Assembly: GCA_002298695.1 (NCBI GenBank)
Contig: DBLB01000128.1
Coordinates: 1-23,159 of the forward strand
DNA length: 23,159 bases
Direction of reading: 5' to 3'
Source: Clostridiales bacterium UBA735
GTDB lineage: Bacteria; Bacillota; Clostridia; Oscillospirales; Oscillospiraceae
Below the pieces are notes generated by a model. It saw nothing but the letters and a program-made list of their open reading frames with translations. It ran no database searches and was not told the DNA's origin. The position numbers and the translations under genes were made by a program. Shown one piece after another: positions 7,121 to 13,807 of the stretch; the first letter of the stretch is position 1, and every line of letters starts with the position of its first letter.

Positions 7121-7762
7121 GTGAAACTCGAACAGGCCCGCGCGCAGATCGCTGCATACGGCCGCCGGATGATCACCGCCGGTCTCAGCCGCGGCACGGG
7201 CGGAAATCTGAGCGTTCTGGACCCGGAATGCGGTCTGGTTGCCATCAGCCCGTCCGGGCTGGACTATTTTGAGACGACGCCGGAAGATGTTGTCGTCACC
7301 GATTTGGAGGGGCGCATCGTCGAAGGAGCGCGCAGGCCCTCGACGGAGCTTGGGCTGCACCTTGCGTTCTATCGTCGGAAGCCAGGCATCCGCGCCGTCG
7401 TTCACACCCACTCGCCGTACTGCACGACGCTCGCCTGCATGCGTGTGCCGCTGGAGGCAATGCATCTGGTCTTTGCTGGAGCGGGCTGTGACCGCGTGCC
7501 CTGCGCGCCGTATGCCACGTTCGGTACGCCGGAGCTGGCCGCCGTGAGCGCCGAAGCCTGCGGGGAGGCAAACGCCGTCCTGCTGGCCAGCCACGGGCTG
7601 GTCGCCTGCGGGGAAAGCCTGCCGGGGGCGTTTTCGCTGGCGGAAGATCTGGAATTCTGCGCGGAATTGCAGTGGCGCTGTCTCTGCGCCGGCGGGATGC
7701 AGACGCTGACGCATGCGCAGCTCGAAGCGATCCGCGGCCGATTCCAGAGCTATGGCCAATAA
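7121..7762 (+). CDS. Class II aldolase/adducin family protein, fuculose-phosphate-aldolase-like
   Basis: Family members cleave sugar phosphates such as L-fuculose 1-phosphate by Zn2+-dependent retro-aldol chemistry, or act as epimerases. The 213 residues contain the phosphate-binding GTGGNLS (25-31) and SPSG (43-46), the catalytic glutamate E76, the metal-binding HTH pair H95/H97, and the third ligand H158 in ASHGLVACG. All active-site residues are intact. The GTG start at 7121 has GGGGAGGGGGG about 8 bases upstream; the frame stays open further left only because it runs through the T-box region. The gene is monocistronic or leads into the ECF gene 93 bases later. The true substrate is not determined. 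Confidence 0.88.
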   Translation: MKLEQARAQIAAYGRRMITAGLSRGTGGNLSVLDPECGLVAISPSGLDYFETTPEDVVVTDLEGRIVEGARRPSTELGLHLAFYRRKPGIRAVVHTHSPYCTTLACMRVPLEAMHLVFAGAGCDRVPCAPYATFGTPELAAVSAEACGEANAVLLASHGLVACGESLPGAFSLAEDLEFCAELQWRCLCAGGMQTLTHAQLEAIRGRFQSYGQ

Positions 7763-7785
7763 ACTGGCCCTATGAAATTTCTTAA

Positions 7786-7810
7786 AACTGACACTTTTTC
7801 ATGTCCAGTT
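7786..7810 (+). promoter_or_regulatory. Imperfect inverted repeat before the ECF gene
   Basis: AACTGACA at 7786-7793 and TGTCCAGTT at 7802-7810 form an inverted repeat with one bulged base. It lies about 45 bases before the ECF S-component start. It could be an operator or a short hairpin. No convincing promoter with standard spacing was found here. Confidence 0.25.
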
Positions 7811-7855
7811 CCGGTGCTACTCTAAAGGCACAAACAGAACCGGGAGGGACTTTCC

Positions 7856-8371
7856 ATGAAACATCAGAAACTCTATCGTCTCTGCCTCGCGGCACTCTTC
7901 GCAGCGCTGTGTCTGGTGGCGACAAACATCATCCACATTCCGATCCCTGCGACGGATGGATATATCAACCTCGGCGACTGTGTCGTGCTGCTGGGGGCAT
8001 TCCTGCTCGGGCCGGTCTACGGCGCAGCTGCGGGCGGTGTCGGCTCTGCGCTGGCTGACATTCTGACGGGCTACACGGTCTTTGCACCGGGGACGTTCGT
8101 CATCAAGGCCGGCATCGCCGTGATCGCCGCGCTCATCATGAAGGCACTCGGCAGCAAGATGAAGGCGGCGCCTGTCGTGGCCGGGATCGCGGGCGAGGTC
8201 TGGATGGTGCTGGGCTATTTCCTGTATGAGAGCATTTTCCTCGGCTACGGACTGGCCGCAGCGGGCAGCATCGGCGGCAACGCCATTCAGGCGGCGGCCG
8301 GTGTGATTCTGGCCGCAGCGCTCTACGCCGTGCTGAGCAAGGTGCCAGAAATCAAAAAAGCGGCCGTCTGA
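7856..8371 (+). CDS. ECF transporter S component (vitamin-type)
   Basis: ECF S components are small membrane proteins that bind a vitamin or its precursor and dock onto a shared EcfAAT energising module. The 171 residues contain about six hydrophobic helices. The family hallmark is INLGDCVVLLGAFLLGPVYG near residues 38-57, followed by the GGVGSALADILTGYTVFAPGTF block typical of HmpT-like/DUF1393 relatives. GGGAGG precedes the ATG. No EcfA or EcfT gene is nearby, as expected for a group II ECF importer. No TPP or FMN riboswitch is seen upstream, so the substrate is left open. Confidence 0.87.
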   Translation: MKHQKLYRLCLAALFAALCLVATNIIHIPIPATDGYINLGDCVVLLGAFLLGPVYGAAAGGVGSALADILTGYTVFAPGTFVIKAGIAVIAALIMKALGSKMKAAPVVAGIAGEVWMVLGYFLYESIFLGYGLAAAGSIGGNAIQAAAGVILAAALYAVLSKVPEIKKAAV

Positions 8372-8394
8372 GGCCGTTTTCGGGAGGCATTTCT

Positions 8395-8946
8395 ATGTAT
8401 GAACAGATCACTGCGCAGGCCAGACAGGCCGTGGAGGAGCTGCTGGACGCCGCGAAACTGAAGCCCGGCGACATGTTCGTTGTCGGCTGCTCGTCGAGCG
8501 AGATGGTGGGGCAGAGGATCGGCAAGGGATCCAGCCTCGAAGCGGCGCAGGCTGCGTTTGACGGCATTTACCCGGTCTTGCAGGCGCGGGGGATTTATCT
8601 TGCCGCGCAGTGCTGCGAGCATCTGAACCGCGCACTGATCGTCGAGGAAGAGGCTGCTGACAAATACGGCCTCGATGTCGTCAACGTTCAGCCGTGGGAG
8701 CATGCGGGCGGTTCGTTCGCCACGACGGCGTTTGCACGGTTTGCACATCCGGTCGCTGTGACGCATGTCCGCGCCAAGGCGGGCATCGACATTGGCGGCA
8801 CGCTGATCGGCATGCACCTGAAGGAGGTCGCGGTGCCGGTACGTCTTTCGATCCGGCAGATCGGCGAGGCAAGCATCCTCTGCGCCCGTACCCGCCCGCC
8901 CTATATCGGCGGCGAGCGCGCCCGCTACCGCGAGGATATGAAATAA
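8395..8946 (+). CDS. TIGR01440/DUF436 (UPF0340, YwlG-like) protein
   Basis: This is a conserved cytoplasmic Firmicute family of unknown function. The 183 residues match the family length. Conserved blocks include VGCSSSEMVGQRIGKGSS (about 29-46), the LAAQCCEHLNRALIVEEE segment with two adjacent cysteines and a histidine, and IDIGGTLIGMHLK. CGGGAGGC precedes the start at 8395. It follows the ECF gene by 23 bases and is probably co-transcribed with it. The conserved CCEHLNRAL and SSSE motifs look catalytic or ligand-binding, but no activity is known to me. Confidence 0.88.
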   Translation: MYEQITAQARQAVEELLDAAKLKPGDMFVVGCSSSEMVGQRIGKGSSLEAAQAAFDGIYPVLQARGIYLAAQCCEHLNRALIVEEEAADKYGLDVVNVQPWEHAGGSFATTAFARFAHPVAVTHVRAKAGIDIGGTLIGMHLKEVAVPVRLSIRQIGEASILCARTRPPYIGGERARYREDMK

Positions 8947-8969
8947 TTTTCGAAATGCTGCCGGACGTC

Positions 8970-9058
8970 CGGATTCGCCGGGGGTTTGCAGAAAATCAGT
9001 GCGGAGCGCCGGGCGGACAGAGGCGTCCGCCCCTGCGGGGGCGGAGGAAGGTTTCGGT
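8970..9058 (+). repeat. Intergenic repeat, copy B, with hairpin
   Basis: The left part matches copy A at 3621. The right part contains a perfect 8-bp inverted repeat GGGCGGAC (9011-9018) / GTCCGCCC (9025-9032), then CCCCTGCGGGGGCGG. A related palindrome occurs at 12861-12890. All copies are non-coding and lie next to gene ends. Confidence 0.55.
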
Positions 9059-9103
9059 TCGTGCTGGTACGGATGGGAAATTGAGATTTTGCGCATACGA
9101 AAA

Positions 9104-9138
9104 CGGAGATACCCGGCTGGGTATCTCCGCCTTTTTTT
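9104..9138 (+). terminator. Bidirectional intrinsic terminator between convergent genes
   Basis: A perfect 11-bp stem CGGAGATACCC / GGGTATCTCCG with a GGCT loop is followed by CC and seven T on the plus strand. On the minus strand it is followed by TTTTCG. It separates the TIGR01440 gene from the DtxR gene. Confidence 0.93.
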
Positions 9139-9550
9139 ACTGCTTTGCAGCGGATTTTGCCGCCTGGCGCTCAGCTTCCCATTCGGCGTCCCGGTGTGCG
9201 TGGGCGCACATGGCGTCGTAGGTCTGCTGGCTGATGTCATGCTCGATCTTGCAGGCGTCCTGCTCAGCGGTCTTCTGGTCGACACCGATGGCAATCAGAA
9301 ATTTCGTCAGCGTCTTGTGGCGGTCCAGCATTTTTGTGGCAATTGCCATGCCGCTCTCTGTCAGGGTGATCAGCCCGTCGCGGTCCATGGTGATATACCC
9401 GCTTTCGCGCAGGCGCTTGGTGGTGTAGGTGACGCTGGGCTTTGTGACGCCCAGATGCTCCGCCACGTCGATGGAACGGATATAGCCGTGCTTTTCCTGC
9501 ATCATCAGCATGGCTTCCAGATAGTCTTCTGAGGCTCTGAGTATTTTCAT
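9137..9550 (-). CDS. DtxR/MntR-family metal-dependent transcriptional regulator
   Basis: This is a metal-sensing DNA-binding repressor. The 137-residue product has the short MntR-like architecture without an SH3 domain. The winged helix spans about residues 4-65, with SIDVAEHLGVTKPSVTYTTKRL as helix-turn-helix. A dimerisation/metal domain follows with H77 in LDRHKTLTKFL, then C99 and EHD near 102-104. The extreme C terminus is Ala/Lys-rich. GGGAGG precedes the start. It lies downstream of, and on the same strand as, the metal ABC importer, separated by 125 bases that contain their own promoter. It most likely controls that importer. The metal (Mn, Fe or Zn) cannot be fixed from sequence. Confidence 0.9.
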   Translation of the reverse strand: MKILRASEDYLEAMLMMQEKHGYIRSIDVAEHLGVTKPSVTYTTKRLRESGYITMDRDGLITLTESGMAIATKMLDRHKTLTKFLIAIGVDQKTAEQDACKIEHDISQQTYDAMCAHAHRDAEWEAERQAAKSAAKQ

Positions 9551-9596
9551 GGCGGTCCTCCCGTCCTTTCCTGGGCTTTCTAGCTCACTGTCTTAC

Positions 9597-9625
9597 ATGT
9601 TAACATACTCTAACTAAAAATGCAA
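9597..9625 (-). promoter_or_regulatory. Probable promoter and operator of the DtxR-family gene
   Basis: A TTGCAT -35 box (9625-9620) and TAACAT -10 box (9602-9597) are 17 bases apart. The spacer and -10 contain GTTAGAGTATGTTAAC and the self-complementary ATGTTAACAT. These resemble the TTAG/CTAA-rich boxes of DtxR-family sites only loosely, so autoregulation is suggested, not shown. Confidence 0.5.
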
Positions 9626-9675
9626 GAATAAACAATCGTTCTGCACGCTTATTTTGCAGGGGCTCCGCTTCCCCA

Positions 9676-10515
9676 TTACGCGCGGACGCGGCGGAGGGAG
9701 AACGTTGCGGCGAAGCAGAGCGCGAGCAGCAGCGCGATCGTCGCGCCCGCAGAGCAACCGAGGTAATAGGCAAGGATCAGCCCTGCGACCGAGGCGATGA
9801 GCGCGCCGAGGACAGAAAACAGGTGATACTGCCGGACATTTTTTGCGACGTTGCGCGCGGAGGCGGCGGGCAGGACCAGCAGGGAATTGATGACCATCAG
9901 GCCCACCCAGCTCATCGCCAGCGTGACGACGACGGCGATGACGACGGTGAAGAGCGTCTCGTTCCGCGCGGTTTTCAGGCCGCGGGAGGAGGCCAGCTGC
10001 GGATGGATGGCTGTCAGGATGAGCTGGTTGGAGCGGAGCACCCAGAGCAGAACGACCGCCAGCAGCACGAGCGCCAGCGCACCGATCTCGCCGGGGGTGA
10101 CGGAGAGAATGTCGCCGATCAGATATTTATTGAATTTTGTGAAGCTGCTGCCGCCCATCGTGGCGATGAAGATGCCGAGAGCGACCGCTGTGGACGAAAA
10201 GACGCCAATGATCGTATCGGCCGACTGATTTGAACGGCTGCGGACGAACGAGAACAGCAGCGCGAACGCCACCGCCAGCCCCACGGCCCACCAGATCGGC
10301 AGCGCCGCGCCGCAGAGGACGCCGATGGCGATGCCGGTGAAGCCGGAATGGCCGAGCGCGTCGGAGAAAAAGCTCATTTTGCCCGTGACGATCATCGTGG
10401 AGAGCAGACCGAACAGCGGGGCCATGACCAGTACGGCCAGCAGCGCATTTTTCATGAAATTCATGGACAGAAACTCTGCGCCGAGCGCGTCGCAGAGGGC
10501 ATACCAGAGCGTCAT
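9676..10515 (-). CDS. Metal ABC transporter permease (ABC-3 family)
   Basis: This is the membrane channel of a Zn/Mn-type importer. The 279 residues show eight or so hydrophobic helices. Typical ABC-3 features include FFSDALGHSGFTGIAIG near residues 49-65, the SADTIIGVFSSTAVALGI helix, and the VGLMVINSLLVLPAASARNVAK segment near 205-226, which lies in the ATPase-coupling region. GGGAGG precedes the start. The start overlaps the stop of the ATPase gene by 4 bases (ATGA). Length and motifs are normal. Confidence 0.93.
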   Translation of the reverse strand: MTLWYALCDALGAEFLSMNFMKNALLAVLVMAPLFGLLSTMIVTGKMSFFSDALGHSGFTGIAIGVLCGAALPIWWAVGLAVAFALLFSFVRSRSNQSADTIIGVFSSTAVALGIFIATMGGSSFTKFNKYLIGDILSVTPGEIGALALVLLAVVLLWVLRSNQLILTAIHPQLASSRGLKTARNETLFTVVIAVVVTLAMSWVGLMVINSLLVLPAASARNVAKNVRQYHLFSVLGALIASVAGLILAYYLGCSAGATIALLLALCFAATFSLRRVRA

Positions 10516-11273
10516 TCCGCGCCACCTCCCATGTGGAACGCGCGGGCGAACTCGTCCGAGTTCAGCACGTCCAGCGGCGTTCCTTTCTTGATGAGCTTTC
10601 CGCCCGCGAGCAGCACGACGCGGTCGCAGTAGCGCGGCAGCATTGAAAAATCGTGTGTGGTCATGAGGATGGAGAGGTCATATTTTTTGCGGATCTCGTC
10701 AAGCATCTGCATGAGTGTCTCCATGCCCTCGACGTCGACGCCGGAGAGCGGCTCGTCCAGAATCAGAATATTCGGCATGGGTTCCAGCGCGAGGGCGAGC
10801 AGCACCCGCTGAAGCTCGCCGCCGGAAAGCGTGCCGATGCGCTTGTCAATGAGGTTTTCTCCGTGAACGCGCGTGAGGCACTCGGTCACTTTTTCACGCA
10901 TGGTGCGCGTCGGGCGCAGGAAAGCAGGCCGTTTGAAGATGCAGCAGGTGAAGAGGTCTATGACGCTCACGGCGTCGGCGGGGTCGAATGTGGGACTCTG
11001 CGGGACGTAGCCGATGCGGAGCTTTTCCTCGCGGCCGTCGGCAGCGTGGAACGTGATCCGGCCCTCATATTCGCGCTGGCCGAGAATGGCACGGAGAAGC
11101 GTGGATTTGCCCGCGCCGTTCGGACCGATCAGGGCGACCATCTGGCCGCAGTGCATGTGCAGGTTGACGTCGTCCAGCGCGGCCTCCGCGCCGAACCTGA
11201 CAGATAAGTGTTCGATCTTCAGACAGCAGGCGTGTTCGCAGTCGCCGCCGTTCGGGTGTTTGAATGGTATCAT
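10512..11273 (-). CDS. Metal ABC transporter ATP-binding protein with Cys/His-rich N terminus
   Basis: This is the ATPase of the metal importer, 253 residues. Walker A GPNGAGKST is at 50-58. The signature LSGGELQRVLLA is near 150-161, Walker B ILILDEPLSGVD follows at about 170-181, and the H-loop is in LMTTHDFS. It carries an N-terminal extension of about 17 residues with H6, C12, H14, C16 and C17, plus HMHC at 39-42. ZnuC-type ATPases usually begin directly with the KIEHLSV strand, so the Cys/His cluster may bind metal (inference). It overlaps both neighbours by 4 bases, so the three transporter genes are translationally coupled. Confidence 0.93.
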   Translation of the reverse strand: MIPFKHPNGGDCEHACCLKIEHLSVRFGAEAALDDVNLHMHCGQMVALIGPNGAGKSTLLRAILGQREYEGRITFHAADGREEKLRIGYVPQSPTFDPADAVSVIDLFTCCIFKRPAFLRPTRTMREKVTECLTRVHGENLIDKRIGTLSGGELQRVLLALALEPMPNILILDEPLSGVDVEGMETLMQMLDEIRKKYDLSILMTTHDFSMLPRYCDRVVLLAGGKLIKKGTPLDVLNSDEFARAFHMGGGAE

Positions 11274-12121
11274 CCCAATGCTTCCTTTATGGTGTCGATA
11301 TTCCGGGTCATGGCGGAGAGATAGTCGGCGCTGCTGATCGCGGTGTCCAGCGAGAAGACGGCACAGCCGGTCTCGCGGGAGACGAGCTCCGCTGCGTCCG
11401 CCGTGCCGTTGATCTCGGTGAAGACGGCAGGGATATTCTGGTCGCGGAGCAGGGTGATGATGGCCTCCAGCTCGCGGGCGGACGGTTCACTGCCGGCCTC
11501 GATCTCCATGGAGGCGGCAATTTCCAGATCAAAAGCCTGCGCGAAATAGGCAAAGCCATCGTGGAAGGTGACGAGCTTGCGGCAGGAGAGATCGGCGAGC
11601 TGCTGCTCGCCGTAGGTTTGCAGCGCCTCCAGCTTTTCGCACCAGATGTCTGCGTTTTCCGCGAACAGGGCGGCGTGCTGCGGGTATTCCGCGGCGAGGG
11701 CCGCTTCGACGGTGCGGGTCATGGCGATCATGTTCTCCGGCGCGAGCCAGGTGTGCGGGTCATATTCACCCTCCTCGCCGGGCAGAAGCGAAAGCCCTGC
11801 TGAGGCGTCAATGACGGTCTCACAGGAGGCAAGGGCGTCGCCCATGAATTCCTCGAGTCCCGCGCCGCTCAGCACCACGAGGTGCGCCGACTCGACGGCA
11901 CGCATCTGGTCGACGGAGAGGGCATAGTCGTGGACGCAGGAGACCGACTCGGAGATGAGCGTTTCGACGGTCAGATCCGTTCCGGCTGTGATAGCCCCGA
12001 CGAGCTGCGCGACAGGCGCGGTCGTGGCGAGGATGTCGGCGGACGGCTCGCTTTTTTGCGCGGCACAGCCGGAAAGCAGCAGCGCCAAGGCCAGTAATCC
12101 GGCAAAAAATCGTTGTTTCAT
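11270..12121 (-). CDS. Metal ABC transporter substrate-binding lipoprotein (ZnuA-like)
   Basis: This extracytoplasmic cluster A-I (cluster 9) binding protein has 283 residues. Its signal peptide ends in the lipobox LSGC, with C19 lipidated. The expected metal ligands are visible: His in CVHDYALS, His in DPHTWLAP, His in TFHDGFAYFA, and an acidic residue near the C terminus in SLDTAI. A histidine at the third position is characteristic of zinc binders, whereas manganese binders such as PsaA have glutamate there. The usual His-rich loop of ZnuA is replaced by a short acidic GEEGEYDPH loop. GAAGGA precedes the start at 12121. Zinc is therefore the favoured substrate, with manganese possible. Confidence 0.9.
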   Translation of the reverse strand: MKQRFFAGLLALALLLSGCAAQKSEPSADILATTAPVAQLVGAITAGTDLTVETLISESVSCVHDYALSVDQMRAVESAHLVVLSGAGLEEFMGDALASCETVIDASAGLSLLPGEEGEYDPHTWLAPENMIAMTRTVEAALAAEYPQHAALFAENADIWCEKLEALQTYGEQQLADLSCRKLVTFHDGFAYFAQAFDLEIAASMEIEAGSEPSARELEAIITLLRDQNIPAVFTEINGTADAAELVSRETGCAVFSLDTAISSADYLSAMTRNIDTIKEALG

Positions 12122-12152
12122 TGTAAAAATTCCTTCATTTTATTCTGGTTCT

Positions 12153-12181
12153 ATTATACAAACCCTGTCAAGCGGTCATAC
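12153..12181 (-). promoter_or_regulatory. Probable promoter of the metal importer operon
   Basis: A perfect TATAAT -10 box (12158-12153) lies 31 bases before the lipoprotein start. The -35 position reads GTATGA, which is poor, so an activator or an upstream element may help. A TTGACA sequence lies too close (7 bases) to serve as the -35 for this box and could be part of an operator. Confidence 0.5.
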
Positions 12182-12227
12182 TTTTTCCGGTTTTGCAGAT
12201 ACTACCGGCGAAAGGATGGATGACACG

Positions 12228-12827
12228 ATGGAATTTATGGATATGAAGACCTGTCAGAACCTGGCCCGGTCGTTCGCCGGGGAATCACAGGCGCGCACGC
12301 GCTATGCCCTCTACGCCGCGACGGCGCGGACGGAGGGATGGGAGTATCTGGCGCGCATCTTTGAACAGACTGCGGCAAATGAGTTGGCCCATGCGGAGCA
12401 GTTCCTGGGGCAGCTGCAAGCCCATGGAAGGCAGCCGATCGAAAACATCGACCTTGCGGCGGGCTATCCGTTCACGCTCGGCGTGACGATGGAGAATCTC
12501 TATGAGGCTGCGCACAGCGAGGAGCAGGAATTTCTGGAGGTCTATCCGGCGTTTGCCGCAGCAGCCAGAGAGGAAGGATTCCCGGATGTGGCGGCGCTCT
12601 GGGAGCAGATCGCGAAGATCGAGGGGCTGCACCGCGATGTGTTCCGCGAGGCGTACAGCCAGATGCAGACCGGTACGCTCTACAAAAAGGGGAAGCCCAT
12701 CGTCTGGCGCTGCGTGAACTGCGGGCATATCGTGCTGGCAAACGAGCCATGGCAGGTCTGCCCGATCTGCAGGAAGGGGCGCGGCTGGGTCGAGGGCGAT
12801 ATCCCGACGCGCAGGCTGCCGCAGTGA
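12228..12827 (+). CDS. Rubrerythrin
   Basis: Rubrerythrin is a cytoplasmic peroxidase that protects anaerobes from H2O2 using a diiron site and a rubredoxin centre. The 199 residues contain the ferritin-like ligands E19 (FAGESQARTRY), E52 and H55 (ANELAHAE), an ENLYEAAHSEEQEF helix and a second IEGLH ExxH-type motif. The C-terminal rubredoxin-like domain has CVNC and CPIC near residues 163-181. All metal ligands appear present. The start at 12228 gives an 11-base gap from AAAGGA; an upstream ATG at 12216 has the site directly abutting it, and one at 12237 is also possible. It is divergent from the metal importer, with only 106 bases between. Confidence 0.93.
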   Translation: MEFMDMKTCQNLARSFAGESQARTRYALYAATARTEGWEYLARIFEQTAANELAHAEQFLGQLQAHGRQPIENIDLAAGYPFTLGVTMENLYEAAHSEEQEFLEVYPAFAAAAREEGFPDVAALWEQIAKIEGLHRDVFREAYSQMQTGTLYKKGKPIVWRCVNCGHIVLANEPWQVCPICRKGRGWVEGDIPTRRLPQ

Positions 12828-12860
12828 TCGCGCACAAGCGGGGTGCGGCGGAAAGACGGA

Positions 12861-12890
12861 ACAGGGGGGCGGACAGCGTCCGCCCCCTGT
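12861..12890 (+). repeat. Near-perfect palindrome related to repeat copy B
   Basis: ACAGGGGGGCGGAC and GTCCGCCCCCTGT face each other across AGC, with one unpaired G. The core GGGCGGAC...GTCCGCCC is shared with 9011-9032. No T-run follows on the plus strand, so it is not a standard terminator there. It lies just past the end of rubrerythrin and at the decayed end of the pseudogene. Confidence 0.55.
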
Positions 12891-12904
12891 AGGAATCAAG
12901 AGGT

Positions 12905-13155
12905 TTTCAGACCGGGCAGGGGGCGAGAATTTCCGGTACTGTCTGCGGCCGGCCCGGAAGAAGCCGCGGACGGTCAGCAGCAGGAAGGCCAGAACCAGTG
13001 CATAGTAGACCGGCAGCGCCGCCGCCCAGTCCGCCTCCGGCAGCAGATGCTTTACCGCGATCTCCTCCTCGCTGTACCCGTCGGCCAGCTTGAAGGCAAA
13101 ATGCTGTCATATTCCTCCAGAATGTCCGCCGCGTCAGAAATTCAGCCTTTGTCAT
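12905..13155 (-). pseudogene. Broken PadR-associated HAAS/DUF1700 membrane protein
   Basis: The frame opens MTKAEFL with a strong AAGGAGGA site and overlaps the padR stop by 14 bases, exactly where HAAS/DUF1700 proteins usually sit. After seven residues it loses sense. Two bases out of frame it reads ADILEEYDS, and one lost base later HFAFKLADGYSEEEIAVKHL, the typical HAAS motif. Next comes a jump to a hydrophobic helix (LPVYYALVLAFLLLTVRGFF) and then RAGRRQYRK. I infer an internal deletion after residue 7, a single-base deletion at DS/HF, and a larger deletion after KHL. The end is uncertain because the last frame runs into the palindrome at 12861-12890. An intact product is not possible. 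Confidence 0.75.
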
Positions 13156-13471
13156 CGTATTCGTCCTCCTTCAGAAGTTGCTGCACCGTCTGCGCGAACC
13201 TGAGATATTCTGCGCGGTCGGCCTGGTAGGTTTCGCGCCCGAGCTCTGTGAGCTTATAATATTTGCGCGGCGGCCCACCGCTCTCCTCCTGCAAATACGT
13301 CGTGAGCAATCCATCCGCTTTCAGCTTCCGCAGGAGCGGATATGCCGTGCCGTCGGCAATCTCAATGTGCCCGGACAGAAATTCCGAGATCTCGTATCCA
13401 TAGCAGTCCCGCTTTTTCAGCAGCGCCAGAACACACAGCTCCAACACGCCTTTTTTGTATTGGCTGTTCAT
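13142..13471 (-). CDS. PadR-family transcriptional regulator
   Basis: PadR regulators are small winged-helix repressors that often control a neighbouring membrane or stress gene and themselves. The 109 residues start YKKGVLELCVLALLKKRDCYGYEI, the standard opening. The wing DGTAYPLLRKLKADGLL and the ESGGPPRKYYKLTELG beta hairpin follow, then a C-terminal dimerisation helix. GGGAGG precedes the start at 13471. The usual partner gene downstream is decayed (12905-13155), so this regulator may have lost its local target. A clear operator and promoter lie just upstream. Confidence 0.93.
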   Translation of the reverse strand: MNSQYKKGVLELCVLALLKKRDCYGYEISEFLSGHIEIADGTAYPLLRKLKADGLLTTYLQEESGGPPRKYYKLTELGRETYQADRAEYLRFAQTVQQLLKEDEYDDKG

Positions 13472-13495
13472 CGTCCGTCCTCCCTTCGTTTATCT

Positions 13496-13533
13496 TACTA
13501 CTGAATTATATTCACTAGTATTAAAAATGTTAA
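13496..13533 (-). promoter_or_regulatory. padR promoter with overlapping inverted-repeat operator
   Basis: A TTAACA -35 box (13533-13528), 17-base spacer and perfect TATAAT -10 box (13510-13505) lie upstream of padR. An inverted repeat, TACTACTGAAT (13496-13506) and ATTCACTAGTA (13510-13520), matches at 10 of 11 positions and covers the -10 box. This is the classic layout for autorepression. Confidence 0.8.
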
Positions 13534-13651
13534 GCGCTTCTTAAAAAATACTGCTGCAGGATGTGTTTTGCCGCCTGCCTGACCGGGAATGGGACTGATC
13601 TGCGGGTACGGTCTGGAAGAGCAGCAGCACGATTTCATGTGAAAATTCAGC

Positions 13652-13681
13652 TTGACGATCTTTGGAAAATTGATATATTAT
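13652..13681 (+). promoter_or_regulatory. Promoter of the 70-residue orphan gene
   Basis: A TTGACG -35 box (13652-13657) is followed 16 to 18 bases later by overlapping TATATT (13674-13679) and TATTAT (13676-13681) -10 candidates in a very AT-rich stretch. It points toward the leader hairpin at 13743 and the gene at 13808. Confidence 0.6.
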
Positions 13682-13742
13682 AAATAAATCATGCGATATT
13701 CTTCAAAAATACGGGGATTGTCACACATTTACAGTGTAATTT

Positions 13743-13778
13743 CGCCAGGCAGGCAGAAATGCTTGCCGGGCGTTTTTT
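13743..13778 (+). terminator. Terminator-like hairpin in the leader of the orphan gene
   Basis: CGCCAGGCAGGCA (13743-13755) and TGCTTGCCGGGCG (13760-13772) form a 13-position stem with one mismatch, one G-T pair and a GAAA loop, followed by six T. It lies between the promoter and the start at 13808. Since no plus-strand gene ends nearby, it may be an attenuator. Confidence 0.7.
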
Positions 13779-13807
13779 CTGTACAAAAACAAAAAGGAGA
13801 AACAATT

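Noticed and set aside
12861..12890. Palindrome as the rubrerythrin terminator
   Set aside because: The stem is strong, but no T-run follows on the plus strand, and the core recurs elsewhere as a repeat.
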